Counted from the stretch's first letter, positions 1 to 8,462 are shown. The stretch is DNA of 64,000 nucleotides from Clostridiales bacterium (GCA_013619125.1 JABXKS010000043.1:1-64000); one strand, 5' to 3'. The notes: generated from the sequence alone by a model not told the origin. A program made the numbers and translations.

Positions 1-72
1 GAATATAATTCTATTGTGAAATTAAAGAAAAGAATGATCAAATTGGATAAAGATTTGGAATATAAACGATAA
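1..72 (+). CDS. 3' end of an unidentified upstream gene (partial)
   Basis: An open frame enters from the left edge and ends at TAA 70-72, giving 23 charged residues ending in LDKDLEYKR. A hairpin with a T-run follows 27 bases later, which fits the end of a real transcription unit. The fragment is too short to name. The lysine-rich helical tail would suit a regulator, but that is only a guess. Confidence 0.3.
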   Translation, partial: EYNSIVKLKKRMIKLDKDLEYKR

Positions 73-98
73 TAGTGAAAAGGCTTATGATAAGCAGA

Positions 99-139
99 AG
101 AATGGACATGATGAATAACATCGTGTTCGTTCTTTTTTT
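99..139 (+). terminator. Rho-independent terminator of the upstream gene
   Basis: Arms AGAATGGACATGATG and CATCGTGTTCGTTCT pair over about 15 bases with some G-U pairs, around a five-base loop. A run of seven T follows. It isolates the upstream gene from the flavoprotein gene. Confidence 0.75.
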
Positions 140-390
140 ATTATCGCTGCATTGGTCCATTGCAGCTAGGAGTGCGTTTGACTGGCAGTCAAAAGACCAA
201 TACAACCGTCGCTTCTTTTAATCATTGATAAAAACCCAATGACAAGAAATCATGAATGATTCATAATGGTTAGTAAGAGTATGGCTCGCATGGTGAGGTT
301 GAGTGAATGGAGAGTATGGGATCTATGAAGAATAACAAATGGATGAGTTTGAGAAGGTGAATACGGAAGTGATTGGAACGGGGGAGAGCA
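140..390. other. Non-coding stretch with nested inverted repeats
   Basis: No convincing gene. ATTGGTC (151-157) and GACCAAT (195-201) form an outer inverted repeat, and TTGACTGGCAGTCAA (178-192) is a palindrome nested inside it. This could be an operator region or a folded leader for the flavoprotein gene at 391. No clear -35/-10 pair was found. Confidence 0.3.
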
Positions 391-1185
391 ATGAAAAAGA
401 TTTTGACGATTATTGGGAGTTTTCAAAAAGAAGGCGCGGGCATGGAAGCGGTACAGCTTTTTCAGAAAAATTTTGATGAGCAGGAATATGAGTTTGAAAT
501 GATTCGCTTGTCTGAATGCAATATTCAATATTGCAGGGGATGCACGGCTTGCTTTAAGCATCAATCCGGTTGCCCTATTCAGGATGATGTTCCGAATATT
601 ATCGAGAAAATGGTAGGGGCTGACGGTATCATATGGAGCACACCGGTTTACGGGATGAATGTATCCGGGGTGCTGAAAACCTTGATTGATCGCACATCCA
701 TGATGCTTCATCGGCCTGTTTTATATGGAAAGCAGGCTTTTGTTATTGCGACTGCGGATGTGGGGGGAACAGGATTGGCAGTCAAGTATTTGAAGTATAT
801 GAATAATGCATACGGCATGGCTTCCTCAGGAGGGGTGGGTATTTACTCTCATCGAATCAAAACGGATCGTGAGTATCAGAACCGATTGACTGTGCAATTG
901 AAGAAGGAGGCAACAAAGTTCAAGCGTGCCTTAGCGATTGATGGCAGGGCGCGGCCCAGCCTGATGCAGATTTTGCGTTTTACTGGGTGGAAGACAAAAA
1001 ACCGCCTGTCAAAGGATGCTTATCCCGGTGATTATGACTATTGGCAGCGCATGGGATGGTTTGAAATGCCATATTACACACCGATCAAACTGAATGTATT
1101 TCAGAAGATTGTCGTTCGTTTTGTAACGAGACGCACCGAAAAGATCGTCTCCAAGGGGATGGGTTTAGATCAGGGAAAAGGATAA
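391..1185 (+). CDS. Flavodoxin-fold NAD(P)H-dependent oxidoreductase (iron-sulfur flavoprotein-like)
   Basis: A 264-residue cytoplasmic protein of the NADPH-dependent FMN reductase / iron-sulfur flavoprotein superfamily. The N-terminus MKKILTIIGSFQKEGAG is the FMN phosphate-binding loop, and WSTPVYGMNVSGVLKTLIDR is the second flavin-binding region. A cysteine cluster at C48, C51, C54 and C61 (CRGCTAC then GC) matches the compact cysteine motif of this family, which in some members binds a 4Fe-4S cluster. The C-terminal 90 residues extend beyond the flavodoxin core. The ATG at 391 is preferred over the upstream TTG at 373 because GGGGGAG lies just before it. It is probably co-transcribed with the hydrolase at 1292. 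Substrate unknown. Confidence 0.85.
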   Translation: MKKILTIIGSFQKEGAGMEAVQLFQKNFDEQEYEFEMIRLSECNIQYCRGCTACFKHQSGCPIQDDVPNIIEKMVGADGIIWSTPVYGMNVSGVLKTLIDRTSMMLHRPVLYGKQAFVIATADVGGTGLAVKYLKYMNNAYGMASSGGVGIYSHRIKTDREYQNRLTVQLKKEATKFKRALAIDGRARPSLMQILRFTGWKTKNRLSKDAYPGDYDYWQRMGWFEMPYYTPIKLNVFQKIVVRFVTRRTEKIVSKGMGLDQGKG

Positions 1186-1291
1186 AATGAAAAAGACGAG
1201 TGGCATTTTTTCCTTGGTGGTCACAGGGGTATACGGAAAAAGATTGGGTAAATATGGAGATGTAGTAGGAAATAAATTGAGGAGGAAAGCC

Positions 1292-1783
1292 ATGAATATT
1301 GCGATGCTGATTATCGATATGCAAAAAGGGTGTTCTGTCACAGAGGAGAACAAGGAGACGATGGGTGCTGCGGTGGAATACATCAATGAGGTGAGTGGAT
1401 ATTTCCGAAAGGCCGGTAAGCCAGTTGTTGTGGTTCAAGACCGGGAAGTGGGTGAAGGGCCGGGCTCGAAAGGCTATGAACTGATCGACGAGCTGGTGGT
1501 GGCGGACACAGACATCCTGGTCTCCAAGGTGCATGCCAATAGTTTTTACGAGACCCAGCTGGAGAGCATTCTACATGATTTGGATGTAGAGTTTGTTGTG
1601 GTCAGCGGATTCGCCGCCGAGTATTGTGTGCTATTTACTTATAATGGCGCCCGTGAGCGAGGATTTGGTGTTTCCATTTTGCAGCATGGCATTGGCGGCA
1701 TGACCAAGCAGGGCGTTCGAGATGCGGAGAATCTGCGGCCTGTGATCAGCTATGAAGCGCTTAAATTCTTTTTGAAGGACTAG
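1292..1783 (+). CDS. Isochorismatase-family cysteine hydrolase
   Basis: A 163-residue alpha/beta hydrolase of the isochorismatase/nicotinamidase fold. The catalytic triad is visible: D9 in LIIDMQKGC, K79 in LVSKVHANSFYET and the nucleophile C112 in FAAEYCV. Members hydrolyse amides such as nicotinamide, ureido compounds or isochorismate; nothing here fixes the substrate. The ATG at 1292 follows GAGGAGG at ideal distance. An in-frame ATG at 1187, directly after the flavoprotein stop, would add 35 basic residues that are not part of the fold and is less likely. It probably forms a two-gene unit with the flavoprotein. Confidence 0.85.
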   Translation: MNIAMLIIDMQKGCSVTEENKETMGAAVEYINEVSGYFRKAGKPVVVVQDREVGEGPGSKGYELIDELVVADTDILVSKVHANSFYETQLESILHDLDVEFVVVSGFAAEYCVLFTYNGARERGFGVSILQHGIGGMTKQGVRDAENLRPVISYEALKFFLKD

Positions 1784-1843
1784 AGAATGCGGGACTACAA
1801 TAGGCAACCATACGCGAGTAAATAAACCGATCGGCTGAATAAT

Positions 1844-1875
1844 AAAGCCCCATGATTTTTGAATCATGGGGCTTT
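1844..1875 (+). terminator. Strong hairpin after the isochorismatase gene
   Basis: AAAGCCCCATGATT and AATCATGGGGCTTT form a perfect 14-bp stem. The T-rich end belongs to the stem itself and no further T-run follows, so termination may be partial or it may act as an mRNA 3' stabiliser. Confidence 0.6.
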
Positions 1876-2068
1876 GACGAACCGCTGAGACCCAAACGGA
1901 CAATGGGGCACTCCTATTTTTTAAAGGCGAAATCCGCCAAGGTTTATTGGATGCATGGTCTCCGATTCAAATCCGCTTTTTAAGAATGATTGTCTTCAGC
2001 GCTGCGTGAGTTTTGCATAAATTTTTTGAATGATTTCGTTTATTAGGTTACGATGGTGGGAAGTTCTT

Positions 2069-2096
2069 TTGTGAAAACGGCAAAAACAGATATAAT
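2069..2096 (+). promoter_or_regulatory. Possible sigma-A promoter for the GntR pair
   Basis: TTGTGA (2069-2074), a 16-base spacer and a perfect TATAAT (2091-2096). It would give a leader of roughly 200 bases before the regulator at 2302. The next inverted repeat begins about 16 bases after the -10. Confidence 0.5.
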
Positions 2097-2111
2097 AGTA
2101 GTGGATAAACA

Positions 2112-2137
2112 ATCCATAAGCAAGTATATTTATGGAT
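2112..2137 (+). promoter_or_regulatory. Inverted repeat just downstream of the promoter
   Basis: ATCCATAA (2112-2119) and TTATGGAT (2130-2137) are perfect arms around a ten-base loop, followed by GTTTTTA. The site would lie near +10 of the transcript, so it could be an operator or a weak attenuator for the regulator genes. Confidence 0.35.
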
Positions 2138-2301
2138 GTTTTTAAGGAGAAAAGAAAATTCGTGCAGGAGTATTTATTCTAGGATAGTATAAGAATAAGT
2201 GATACGAGAACCAGATTTTTGTTGAGTAAAGACTGACTTCACTCTGCAATGATGGATGGAGTTTTGTGTACTAAGTTATAGCGGAATTTAGGAGTGATAG
2301 T

Positions 2302-2985
2302 ATGATCACAAAAGAAGACAAACCAATCTATTTCAAAGTAATTGAATATATTAAAAAACAAGTGGAAAGTGGACAATTGCTGAAAGGGGATAAAATTCCA
2401 ACTGAGAGGCAATTGGTTGAACTCCTAGGGATTGGAAGAAATTCGATTCGAGAGGCACTAAAAGTATTGGATACGATTGGAATTGTTGATCGAAGACAAG
2501 GGGATGGCTCTTACATTCGAGAGGAGTTTTACAATTGGTTTTCTGAACCGATGAGGATTGCATTTATGTTGTCAGAAACAAACAAGAAAGAGATTTTCGA
2601 ATTTCGAAATATGATCGAAGTCGAGATTGCTACGCTTGCTGCTCAGCGGATCACGGATGAAGAAATTGAAGAATTGAAAGTGTGCCATGACAAGTTAATC
2701 GAAAAAAATGAAGAACAAATCAATGCAAAATACGACAAAATCTTTCATAGCTTGCTTGCTAAAGCATCGAAGAATATGATTATCATCAATTCGTACAACT
2801 CGATGGATTATATGTTGGATCAATTTATTTACAATATACGGGTGGATGCATTCAATAGCGAAGGTAGAGAATTAGCATCGAGAATTCATCATGAAATTTT
2901 TGAAGCGATCATTCACCGAAATCCGAAACTGGCGCGAGAAGCGATGAAGAAGCATATGGATGTTATAAAAAGATATTATAATTAG
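2302..2985 (+). CDS. GntR/FadR-family regulator with FCD ligand domain (first of two)
   Basis: A 227-residue transcription regulator. Residues about 8-75 form the GntR winged helix, with the hallmarks GDKIPTERQLVELLGIGRNSIREALK and GDGSYIREE. Residues about 95-220 are an all-helical FCD domain, with the metal/ligand pattern D..FH (YDKIFHSLLAKASKN), HHEIF and KKHM. FCD regulators typically sense hydroxy acids or sugar acids and control the adjacent catabolic operon. It starts at ATG after TTAGGAGTG. A close paralogue of identical length follows 14 bases later, and the likely targets are the TGGTnnnACCA sites at 3760-3824. Confidence 0.92.
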   Translation: MITKEDKPIYFKVIEYIKKQVESGQLLKGDKIPTERQLVELLGIGRNSIREALKVLDTIGIVDRRQGDGSYIREEFYNWFSEPMRIAFMLSETNKKEIFEFRNMIEVEIATLAAQRITDEEIEELKVCHDKLIEKNEEQINAKYDKIFHSLLAKASKNMIIINSYNSMDYMLDQFIYNIRVDAFNSEGRELASRIHHEIFEAIIHRNPKLAREAMKKHMDVIKRYYN

Positions 2986-2999
2986 TCGGGGGGATTTAT

Positions 3000-3683
3000 T
3001 TGTTTAGTGAGAATTCAAACAAAGCATATCACCAAGTCATTGCATATTTGATTAATCAAATCAGAGAACAAAGAATTAAGAAGGGGGATAAATTGCCGAC
3101 TGAAAGAGAGTTGTCGGTCTCTTTGAATGTAAGCAGAGCCTCAGTTAGAGAAGCCTATAAAGTGTTTCATGCTTTAGGGCTTGTGGTAAATATTCCAGGA
3201 AGCGGTACATATGTGAGGGAAGAAGTGGATGAATGGCTTAGTGAGCCAATGGAAATTATTTTCAAATTATCTGGAATCAAAATGGAAGAGGTTTTTGAGT
3301 TTAGAAAAATGATTGAAGTTGAAACGGCTACGCTTGCAGCGGAAAGCATTACGGAATTAGAGTTAACTCAGCTTACAGAATGCTATGAGAACTTGCTCAA
3401 TGCGGAAAGCGAGATTGAGAAGTCTAAGTATGATAAAAGATTTCACTATATCATCGCAAAAGCCTCCAAGAATCATATTATCTTCAATTCCTATAATGCA
3501 ATGTCTTCTATGCTCGAGGTGTTTACCTATGACATCAGAGCGACTGTTTTAGAGACAGAGGGAGAAGAAATCCTTCAGAAGATTCACGATGAGATCTATC
3601 GTGCGATTATGAATCGGGATCAAGAAAATGCAAGAAAGAGTATGAAAGCGCATATGAATATGATCAGCAAATATTTCCAATAA
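3000..3683 (+). CDS. GntR/FadR-family regulator with FCD ligand domain (second of two)
   Basis: A 227-residue paralogue of the preceding gene, alignable along its whole length (GDKLPTERELSVSLNVSRAS, VFEFRKMIEVETATLAAESI, YDKRFHYIIAKASKN). The start is TTG at 3000 behind GGGGGGAT; no ATG fits, and TTG restores the exact length of the paralogue. The recognition helix differs (NVSRASVREA against GIGRNSIREA), so the two may bind related but distinct half-sites or form heterodimers. It is followed by a terminator, so the regulators form a unit separate from the etf operon. Confidence 0.92.
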   Translation: MFSENSNKAYHQVIAYLINQIREQRIKKGDKLPTERELSVSLNVSRASVREAYKVFHALGLVVNIPGSGTYVREEVDEWLSEPMEIIFKLSGIKMEEVFEFRKMIEVETATLAAESITELELTQLTECYENLLNAESEIEKSKYDKRFHYIIAKASKNHIIFNSYNAMSSMLEVFTYDIRATVLETEGEEILQKIHDEIYRAIMNRDQENARKSMKAHMNMISKYFQ

Positions 3684-3707
3684 TGAATGAATTGAAATTT
3701 ATGATGG

Positions 3708-3742
3708 AAAGCCTTGAAGGAATGACTGTTCAGGGCTTTTTT
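3708..3742 (+). terminator. Terminator of the regulator pair
   Basis: AAAGCCTTGA and TCAGGGCTTT form the stem, followed by TTTTG. It separates the regulators from the operon promoter at 3773. Confidence 0.75.
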
Positions 3743-3759
3743 GTGTTAAAAAATAAACT

Positions 3760-3774
3760 ATTGGTAGAACCATT
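3760..3774 (+). promoter_or_regulatory. FadR/GntR-type operator O1
   Basis: ATTGGTAGAACCATT contains TGGTAGAACCA, the TGGTnnnACCA palindrome known for FCD-type GntR regulators such as PdhR, LldR and FadR. It directly abuts the -35 element of the etf operon. It is also the exact reverse complement of O2, 50 bp away. Confidence 0.8.
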
Positions 3775-3801
3775 TACATTGCAGTGGGGTGGTGATATTC
3801 T
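3773..3801 (+). promoter_or_regulatory. Promoter of the etf/FAD-oxidase operon
   Basis: TTTACA (3773-3778), a 17-base spacer and TATTCT (3796-3801). The start of transcription would fall near 3808, inside or next to operator O2, so both operators would block polymerase. Confidence 0.7.
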
Positions 3802-3809
3802 AAAACTAC

Positions 3810-3824
3810 AATGGTTCTACCAAT
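3810..3824 (+). promoter_or_regulatory. FadR/GntR-type operator O2
   Basis: AATGGTTCTACCAAT contains TGGTTCTACCA and lies over the expected transcription start. The centres of O1 and O2 (3767 and 3817) are 50 bp apart, close to five helical turns, which would suit cooperative binding or a small loop. Confidence 0.8.
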
Positions 3825-3872
3825 GAGACATGCATGCAAGTAATAAGACTAAATCGATCAGGAGGGGGAAAC

Positions 3873-4676
3873 ATGAGAATTATTGTTCTGATGAAACAAG
3901 TTCCAGACATGGAAAAAGTGAAGTTTGACAGAGAAAAAGGCGTCATTGACAGAAAATCAGCGGGAACAGAAATAAATCCATTTGATTTAAATGCATTGGA
4001 AGCGGCTGTACAGATAAAAGAAACCCGTGGTGCAGAAGTCGTTGCGGTCTGCATGGGTCCACCAAGTGCGGAAGTTGCGTTGAAAGAAGCAATTTCAAGG
4101 GGCGCCGATCGAGGCATTCTACTAAGTGATCGGAAATTTGGCGGATCGGATGTAAAAGCGACGGCGTACACGTTAGCGGCAGGAATTAAAGCCATTGGGG
4201 AGTATGATTTAGTCTTTGCGGGGATACAGACGGTTGATGGAGATACGGGGCAGGTCGGTGCCGAAGTTGCGCAATTTTTAGATATCCCTCACATTTATTT
4301 TGTTGAGAAGATCGTCGAAGCGAACGAAGAGAGCGTAACCGTTGTTACAGATATTTGGGACGGCGTTTATGTGAAAAAGATGAAACTTCCAGGACTGGTT
4401 ACGGTGACTAAAGATATTAATTCACCAAGACTTCCCGCTTTCAAGGATAAAATGAAGTCAAGAAAAGCGGTGATCCCAGCGTGGGGAATGGATGAACTTG
4501 CTGAGTTTTTGGATGAAACAGAAACTGGGCGTAAAGGCTCCGCAACAATGGTGAAAAAAATAGAAGTGCCGAAAGCTGTACACCGAAAAGGATTGCTGTG
4601 GCGAGATAACATGGACACTGCATTGAATGAGTTTATGGATATTTTGGTAGATAAGAAAGTGATCGAGGTGGAATAG
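3873..4676 (+). CDS. etfB: Electron transfer flavoprotein beta subunit
   Basis: A 267-residue EtfB. Visible hallmarks are the N-terminus MRIIVLMKQVPD, NPFDLNALEAAV and the nucleotide-binding segment DGDTGQVGAEVA. In electron-bifurcating ETFs this last segment reads much the same and helps bind the second FAD, so a bifurcating role is plausible but unproven. The ATG at 3873 follows AGGAGGGGG; the ATG at 3834 would add 13 residues upstream of that ribosome site and is rejected. It is the first gene of the operon and its stop abuts etfA directly. With EtfA and the FAD oxidase at 6950 it resembles the Ldh-EtfAB complex of acetogens. Confidence 0.95.
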   Translation: MRIIVLMKQVPDMEKVKFDREKGVIDRKSAGTEINPFDLNALEAAVQIKETRGAEVVAVCMGPPSAEVALKEAISRGADRGILLSDRKFGGSDVKATAYTLAAGIKAIGEYDLVFAGIQTVDGDTGQVGAEVAQFLDIPHIYFVEKIVEANEESVTVVTDIWDGVYVKKMKLPGLVTVTKDINSPRLPAFKDKMKSRKAVIPAWGMDELAEFLDETETGRKGSATMVKKIEVPKAVHRKGLLWRDNMDTALNEFMDILVDKKVIEVE

Positions 4677-5663
4677 ATGAAAAATTATAGCGGTGTTATG
4701 GTTTTTGTTGAACAAAAGAACAAGGAAATACATAGAGTTTCATACGAGTTATTAGGAAAGGCAAGGGAGCTTGCCGATCAAATCAACGAAGAGGTCGTTT
4801 GCTGCCTATGCGGACCGAGTGAAATTGATGCGAATGAATTGATCTATCGCGGAGCGGACAAGGTATTTCATGTGCAGGACGAGGAAATTTTTGGTAATCC
4901 TGAAGTGATGACCTACGTAGAAAATATAGTGAAAATCATTGAGGAAAAGAAGCCTGAAATCTGTCTTTTTGGGGCAACCAGTTTTGGCAGATCCATAGCG
5001 CCAAGGGTAGCGGCAACACTAAAATGTGGACTTACCGCAGATTGTACGGGTCTTGCTATCGATGAGGAAGACATGAAATTGGTTCAAATTCGACCGGCAT
5101 TCAGTGAAAATATTTTGGCGCATATCAAATCGCAATACTTGCCGCAGATGGCCACGGTTCGATATAAGGAATTTGATGAAGCGAAACGGGATGAATCAAA
5201 AACGGGAGAGATCATCAATTTTTCATCGGTCAAGATCAAGAACAATCCCATTGAAGTTCTTGAAGAGATTACCGAAGAGGTCTTTAATATTACGGATGCG
5301 CGTGTAGTTGTATCGGCAGGAAAAGGATTGAAAAGCCCAGAAGACTTTAAAATGATTGAAGAATTGGCTGCCGTTTTAGGTGGCGTGGTGGGTTCGTCTA
5401 GACCTTTGGTAGAGGATGGATTTATTTCAAAGGCACACCAAGTTGGATATAGTGGAAATCGAGTAAAACCGAACTTGTACATCGCATGTGGTATTTCTGG
5501 TGCACCACAGCATCAGGCCGGTATGAAAGAAGCAGACATGATCTTGGCGATCAATTCAGATCCTTCCGCACCGATTTTCAATATCGCGGATTATGGAATT
5601 GTTGGGGACATATACGAGATTGTACCGCAAATGATCGAAAAAATAAAAAACAAAAAGGCATAA
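4677..5663 (+). CDS. etfA: Electron transfer flavoprotein alpha subunit
   Basis: A 328-residue EtfA starting at the base after the etfB stop, so translation is probably coupled. The C-terminal FAD-binding domain is intact: GGVVGSSRPLVEDGF, KAHQVGYSGNRVKP, YIACGISGAPQHQAGM and INSDPSAPIFNIADYGIVGD. There is no N-terminal ferredoxin-like extension of the kind reported for some lactate-dehydrogenase-linked EtfA proteins. It carries electrons from the FAD oxidase to ferredoxin or NAD-linked acceptors depending on whether the complex bifurcates. Confidence 0.95.
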   Translation: MKNYSGVMVFVEQKNKEIHRVSYELLGKARELADQINEEVVCCLCGPSEIDANELIYRGADKVFHVQDEEIFGNPEVMTYVENIVKIIEEKKPEICLFGATSFGRSIAPRVAATLKCGLTADCTGLAIDEEDMKLVQIRPAFSENILAHIKSQYLPQMATVRYKEFDEAKRDESKTGEIINFSSVKIKNNPIEVLEEITEEVFNITDARVVVSAGKGLKSPEDFKMIEELAAVLGGVVGSSRPLVEDGFISKAHQVGYSGNRVKPNLYIACGISGAPQHQAGMKEADMILAINSDPSAPIFNIADYGIVGDIYEIVPQMIEKIKNKKA

Positions 5664-5744
5664 ATTTTATGCCAAAGGAGGGGAAAACGATTTTTCGGCT
5701 TCAAGTTTTATTAAGATAGAAAAATAAACTATTTGGAGGTACGT

Positions 5745-6920
5745 ATGGAAAAGAAAAAATTGATGCCGGCATTTTTCGCGGTAGCATTCGTCTGGTTTAC
5801 CACGCACTTTGGCGGTGGATTCGCATCGGGTCGACAGGTTGTTCAATACTATGTTGGTTATGGCTGGTATGCATCGTTTTTACCGATCGTATCGCAGGCT
5901 CTTGAGGCAGTCGTATTCTATTATGCTTGGAAATTTGCAATCGAGAGAAAGAAATTCGATTATCGCAGCTGGACGTTAGATTTTTATAAGCCCGTTGAAA
6001 AGGTTATGGCACCAGCGTTTGAACTTATTTTTCAATTGATTTTAGTCACCGCAACAGCCGTTGCATTTGCAACTGGTGGAGCGACGATTACAAAAGTATT
6101 TGGAACAAGCTATCTGATCAATACATTTGTTATTGCATTGGCAATGTTACTTTTAACCATATTTGGAGCCGCGCTCGTAAGAAAAGCGGCATCTTTTATC
6201 GCGATCGCCATCATCCTAGGGGTTATTGTGATTTACGTACCGAATATCGTGGCCAATTGGGACGCGATTACAGGGAATATCGCAGCATTGAAATCGGGAG
6301 TAATCGTCAATGATGCGACATTCGGACAGGCATTATGGAAAACAATTGTATACGCAGGTTTCCAAGCCAGCTGCTTGGGCGCGTACTTGGCCCACTCCAA
6401 TGCATTGAAAGATTTGAGTGATGTAAAAAAAGCTGCTACTTGGGGATTTGCTATCAATGCATCAATATTGATGATGTCAACATTGGGCATCATGGCATTC
6501 TACCAAGACGGTATCTTAACAGAAGCGGTTCCAGCATTGTATGTCGTGATGAATGGCGTGGGTTCCGCATGGATGACACCACTGATTTCCATTTTAATTA
6601 TTTTGGGTGCCGTATCGACCGGAGTCAATCTGATTTACGGAACAACGAGCAGAATTGTGAACTTTGTTTCCAGAAATGATACGGAAGAAGTTAAAAAGAA
6701 AATGGAGACCAAAAGAAGCGTTGTCGTATCTTTTGCTTACGTGGCAGCGACTTGGATGATTGCGCAGTTTGGTTTGATTCCATTGATTGCAAAAGGATAC
6801 GGAACATTGGGATATATCGCAGTATTTGTTATTATTATTCCAGTCATCTTCAGAGGAATTGTTGGATGGAAGAAAATTGATGGTGGCGCAGCAGGTCAAT
6901 CTCAAGAGAAAATATCATAA
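5745..6920 (+). CDS. YkvI-like LeuT-fold membrane transporter
   Basis: A 391-residue polytopic membrane protein with about ten hydrophobic segments. The start THFGGGFASGRQVVQYYV, with a glycine-rich break in the first helix, is typical of the YkvI/COG3949 group of LeuT-fold transporters. The ATG at 5745 follows GGAGGT; an in-frame TTG at 5733 lies within that site. Its place between etfA and the FAD oxidase suggests that it imports the operon substrate, where related operons encode a lactate permease. The substrate is therefore uncertain: a hydroxy acid or an amino-acid derivative. Confidence 0.8.
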   Translation: MEKKKLMPAFFAVAFVWFTTHFGGGFASGRQVVQYYVGYGWYASFLPIVSQALEAVVFYYAWKFAIERKKFDYRSWTLDFYKPVEKVMAPAFELIFQLILVTATAVAFATGGATITKVFGTSYLINTFVIALAMLLLTIFGAALVRKAASFIAIAIILGVIVIYVPNIVANWDAITGNIAALKSGVIVNDATFGQALWKTIVYAGFQASCLGAYLAHSNALKDLSDVKKAATWGFAINASILMMSTLGIMAFYQDGILTEAVPALYVVMNGVGSAWMTPLISILIILGAVSTGVNLIYGTTSRIVNFVSRNDTEEVKKKMETKRSVVVSFAYVAATWMIAQFGLIPLIAKGYGTLGYIAVFVIIIPVIFRGIVGWKKIDGGAAGQSQEKIS

Positions 6921-6949
6921 AGCATCGAAAGGATGGAGGTTTAATCGAC

Positions 6950-8350
6950 ATGGCAAATAAAATTACAGCAGGATTAATAGGTGAGTTAAAAGGAATTACA
7001 GGTGAAGACTGGGTCGTAGCAGATTTGTCTCAGATGCAGAGCTATCTATATGACGAGACTGAGGTGAAAATTCGCCCGGTTGCATCGGAAGATTGCGTTG
7101 TTGTGAAACCAGGCACAGCAGAGGAAGTTTCTGAGATTGTGAAACTGGCGAATCGGCATCTTGTACCTGTAGTTCCCCGAGGTGGGGGAACGGGTCTTTG
7201 TGGAGCGGCAATTCCTACACAGTCAAGTATCGTCTTGTCTTTGGAACGGCTCAACAAACTCGTTGAATATGATGAAAAAAACATTATGATTACAGTTGAA
7301 TCCGGTGTTACCTTAGAAGGTTTATTGGAAGAACTGAAAGATCACGACAAAGTATTCTTCCCCGTTCATCCCGGCGATGAAGGGGCACAAATCGGTGGCA
7401 TGGTGGCTGAAAACGCAGGCGGCGTAAGAGCGGTGAAGCATGGCATTATGAGAAACCATATCAAAGGACTTGAGGTAGTCTTGCCAACAGGTGAACTGGT
7501 ACAATTAGGTGGCAAACTGATCAAGAATAATATGGGGTATGATTTGCTTCATATGATGATTGGCAGCGAAGGAACCCTGGGCATTGTTACGAAAGCGACA
7601 CTGAAACTCTACGCAAAGAATCCTTGCATTGGAACCTTGTTGGTATCTTTTGATTCTACGGAAGCTGCGTCTGATGTTGTACCGATGATTCTTCAAGCAG
7701 GGATTACACCCCTTGCCATTGAATACATGGATCGTGAAGTAGCGATTGAAGCAGCCAATCATATCGGTCAACCGTATCCAGCTAAAAACGGATCAGCAGA
7801 TTTAATGTTTATCCTTGACGAGGCTACAGAAGATGATTTGTATGAGAAGTGCGGTAGAATCGTAGAAATGTGTGAGGAAAATGGAGCCGTCGACAGTTTG
7901 ATTGCAGAAACGACGAAGGACCAGAGAGCTTTGCTTGAAATTCGGAGTAATGTATATACAGCCTATAAGGAAAACGTGGCAGATGCATTGGATATCGCGG
8001 TACCGTCAGGTTCCGTACCGGATATGTTGAAAGACATCAATCGGATTGCGGGGAAATACAATACAACCTCACCAGCTGTTGGCCATATCGCTGATGGGAA
8101 TGTTCATAACTTCTTAATGCTTGATAAGGGCGAATTGCCGGTATATCTCGATGAGATGAGAGAAGAAATGTACGCAGCGGCAATCAGTTATGGGGGAACC
8201 GTTACAGCAGAGCATGGAACGGGTAAAACAAGGAAGAAACATATGACACAACAGTTTTCGCCTCGAGAAATTGAGATCATGGAAAATATCAAAAAAGTTT
8301 TTGATCCCAATGGCATCTTGAACCCTGGAGCATGCTACCATACAAAGTAG
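6950..8350 (+). CDS. FAD-linked 2-hydroxyacid oxidase/dehydrogenase (GlcD/LctD type)
   Basis: A 466-residue flavoprotein. The N-terminal PCMH-type FAD domain is marked by VVPRGGGTGLCGAAIP and by GGMVAENAGGVRAVKHG and GSEGTLGIVTKATLKLY. The C-terminal domain has the signatures GHIADGNVHNF, EHGTGKTRKKHM and FDPNGILNPG. The family oxidises D-lactate, glycolate or related 2-hydroxy acids. With EtfAB alongside, the electron acceptor is probably the ETF and the enzyme may be the dehydrogenase of a bifurcating Ldh-Etf complex. Start ATG after GGATGGAGG. No terminator is obvious after the gene. Confidence 0.92.
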   Translation: MANKITAGLIGELKGITGEDWVVADLSQMQSYLYDETEVKIRPVASEDCVVVKPGTAEEVSEIVKLANRHLVPVVPRGGGTGLCGAAIPTQSSIVLSLERLNKLVEYDEKNIMITVESGVTLEGLLEELKDHDKVFFPVHPGDEGAQIGGMVAENAGGVRAVKHGIMRNHIKGLEVVLPTGELVQLGGKLIKNNMGYDLLHMMIGSEGTLGIVTKATLKLYAKNPCIGTLLVSFDSTEAASDVVPMILQAGITPLAIEYMDREVAIEAANHIGQPYPAKNGSADLMFILDEATEDDLYEKCGRIVEMCEENGAVDSLIAETTKDQRALLEIRSNVYTAYKENVADALDIAVPSGSVPDMLKDINRIAGKYNTTSPAVGHIADGNVHNFLMLDKGELPVYLDEMREEMYAAAISYGGTVTAEHGTGKTRKKHMTQQFSPREIEIMENIKKVFDPNGILNPGACYHTK

Positions 8351-8462
8351 ATACGTATATTCTGATGAAACCCTAATGAAGTGTAGGTAAAATGTGCGGA
8401 GGAATATATTCAGTTAATGATTCGGTACGAGGAAAATGGAAAAAACAAACAGGAGGGTGGAA

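Larger units (their letters stand above)
1784..2301. other. Intergenic region before the GntR regulators
   Basis: About 520 bases without a supported gene. It holds the hairpin at 1844-1875, a possible promoter at 2069-2096 and an inverted repeat at 2112-2137, each listed separately. The rest shows no open frame with a ribosome site. Confidence 0.5.
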
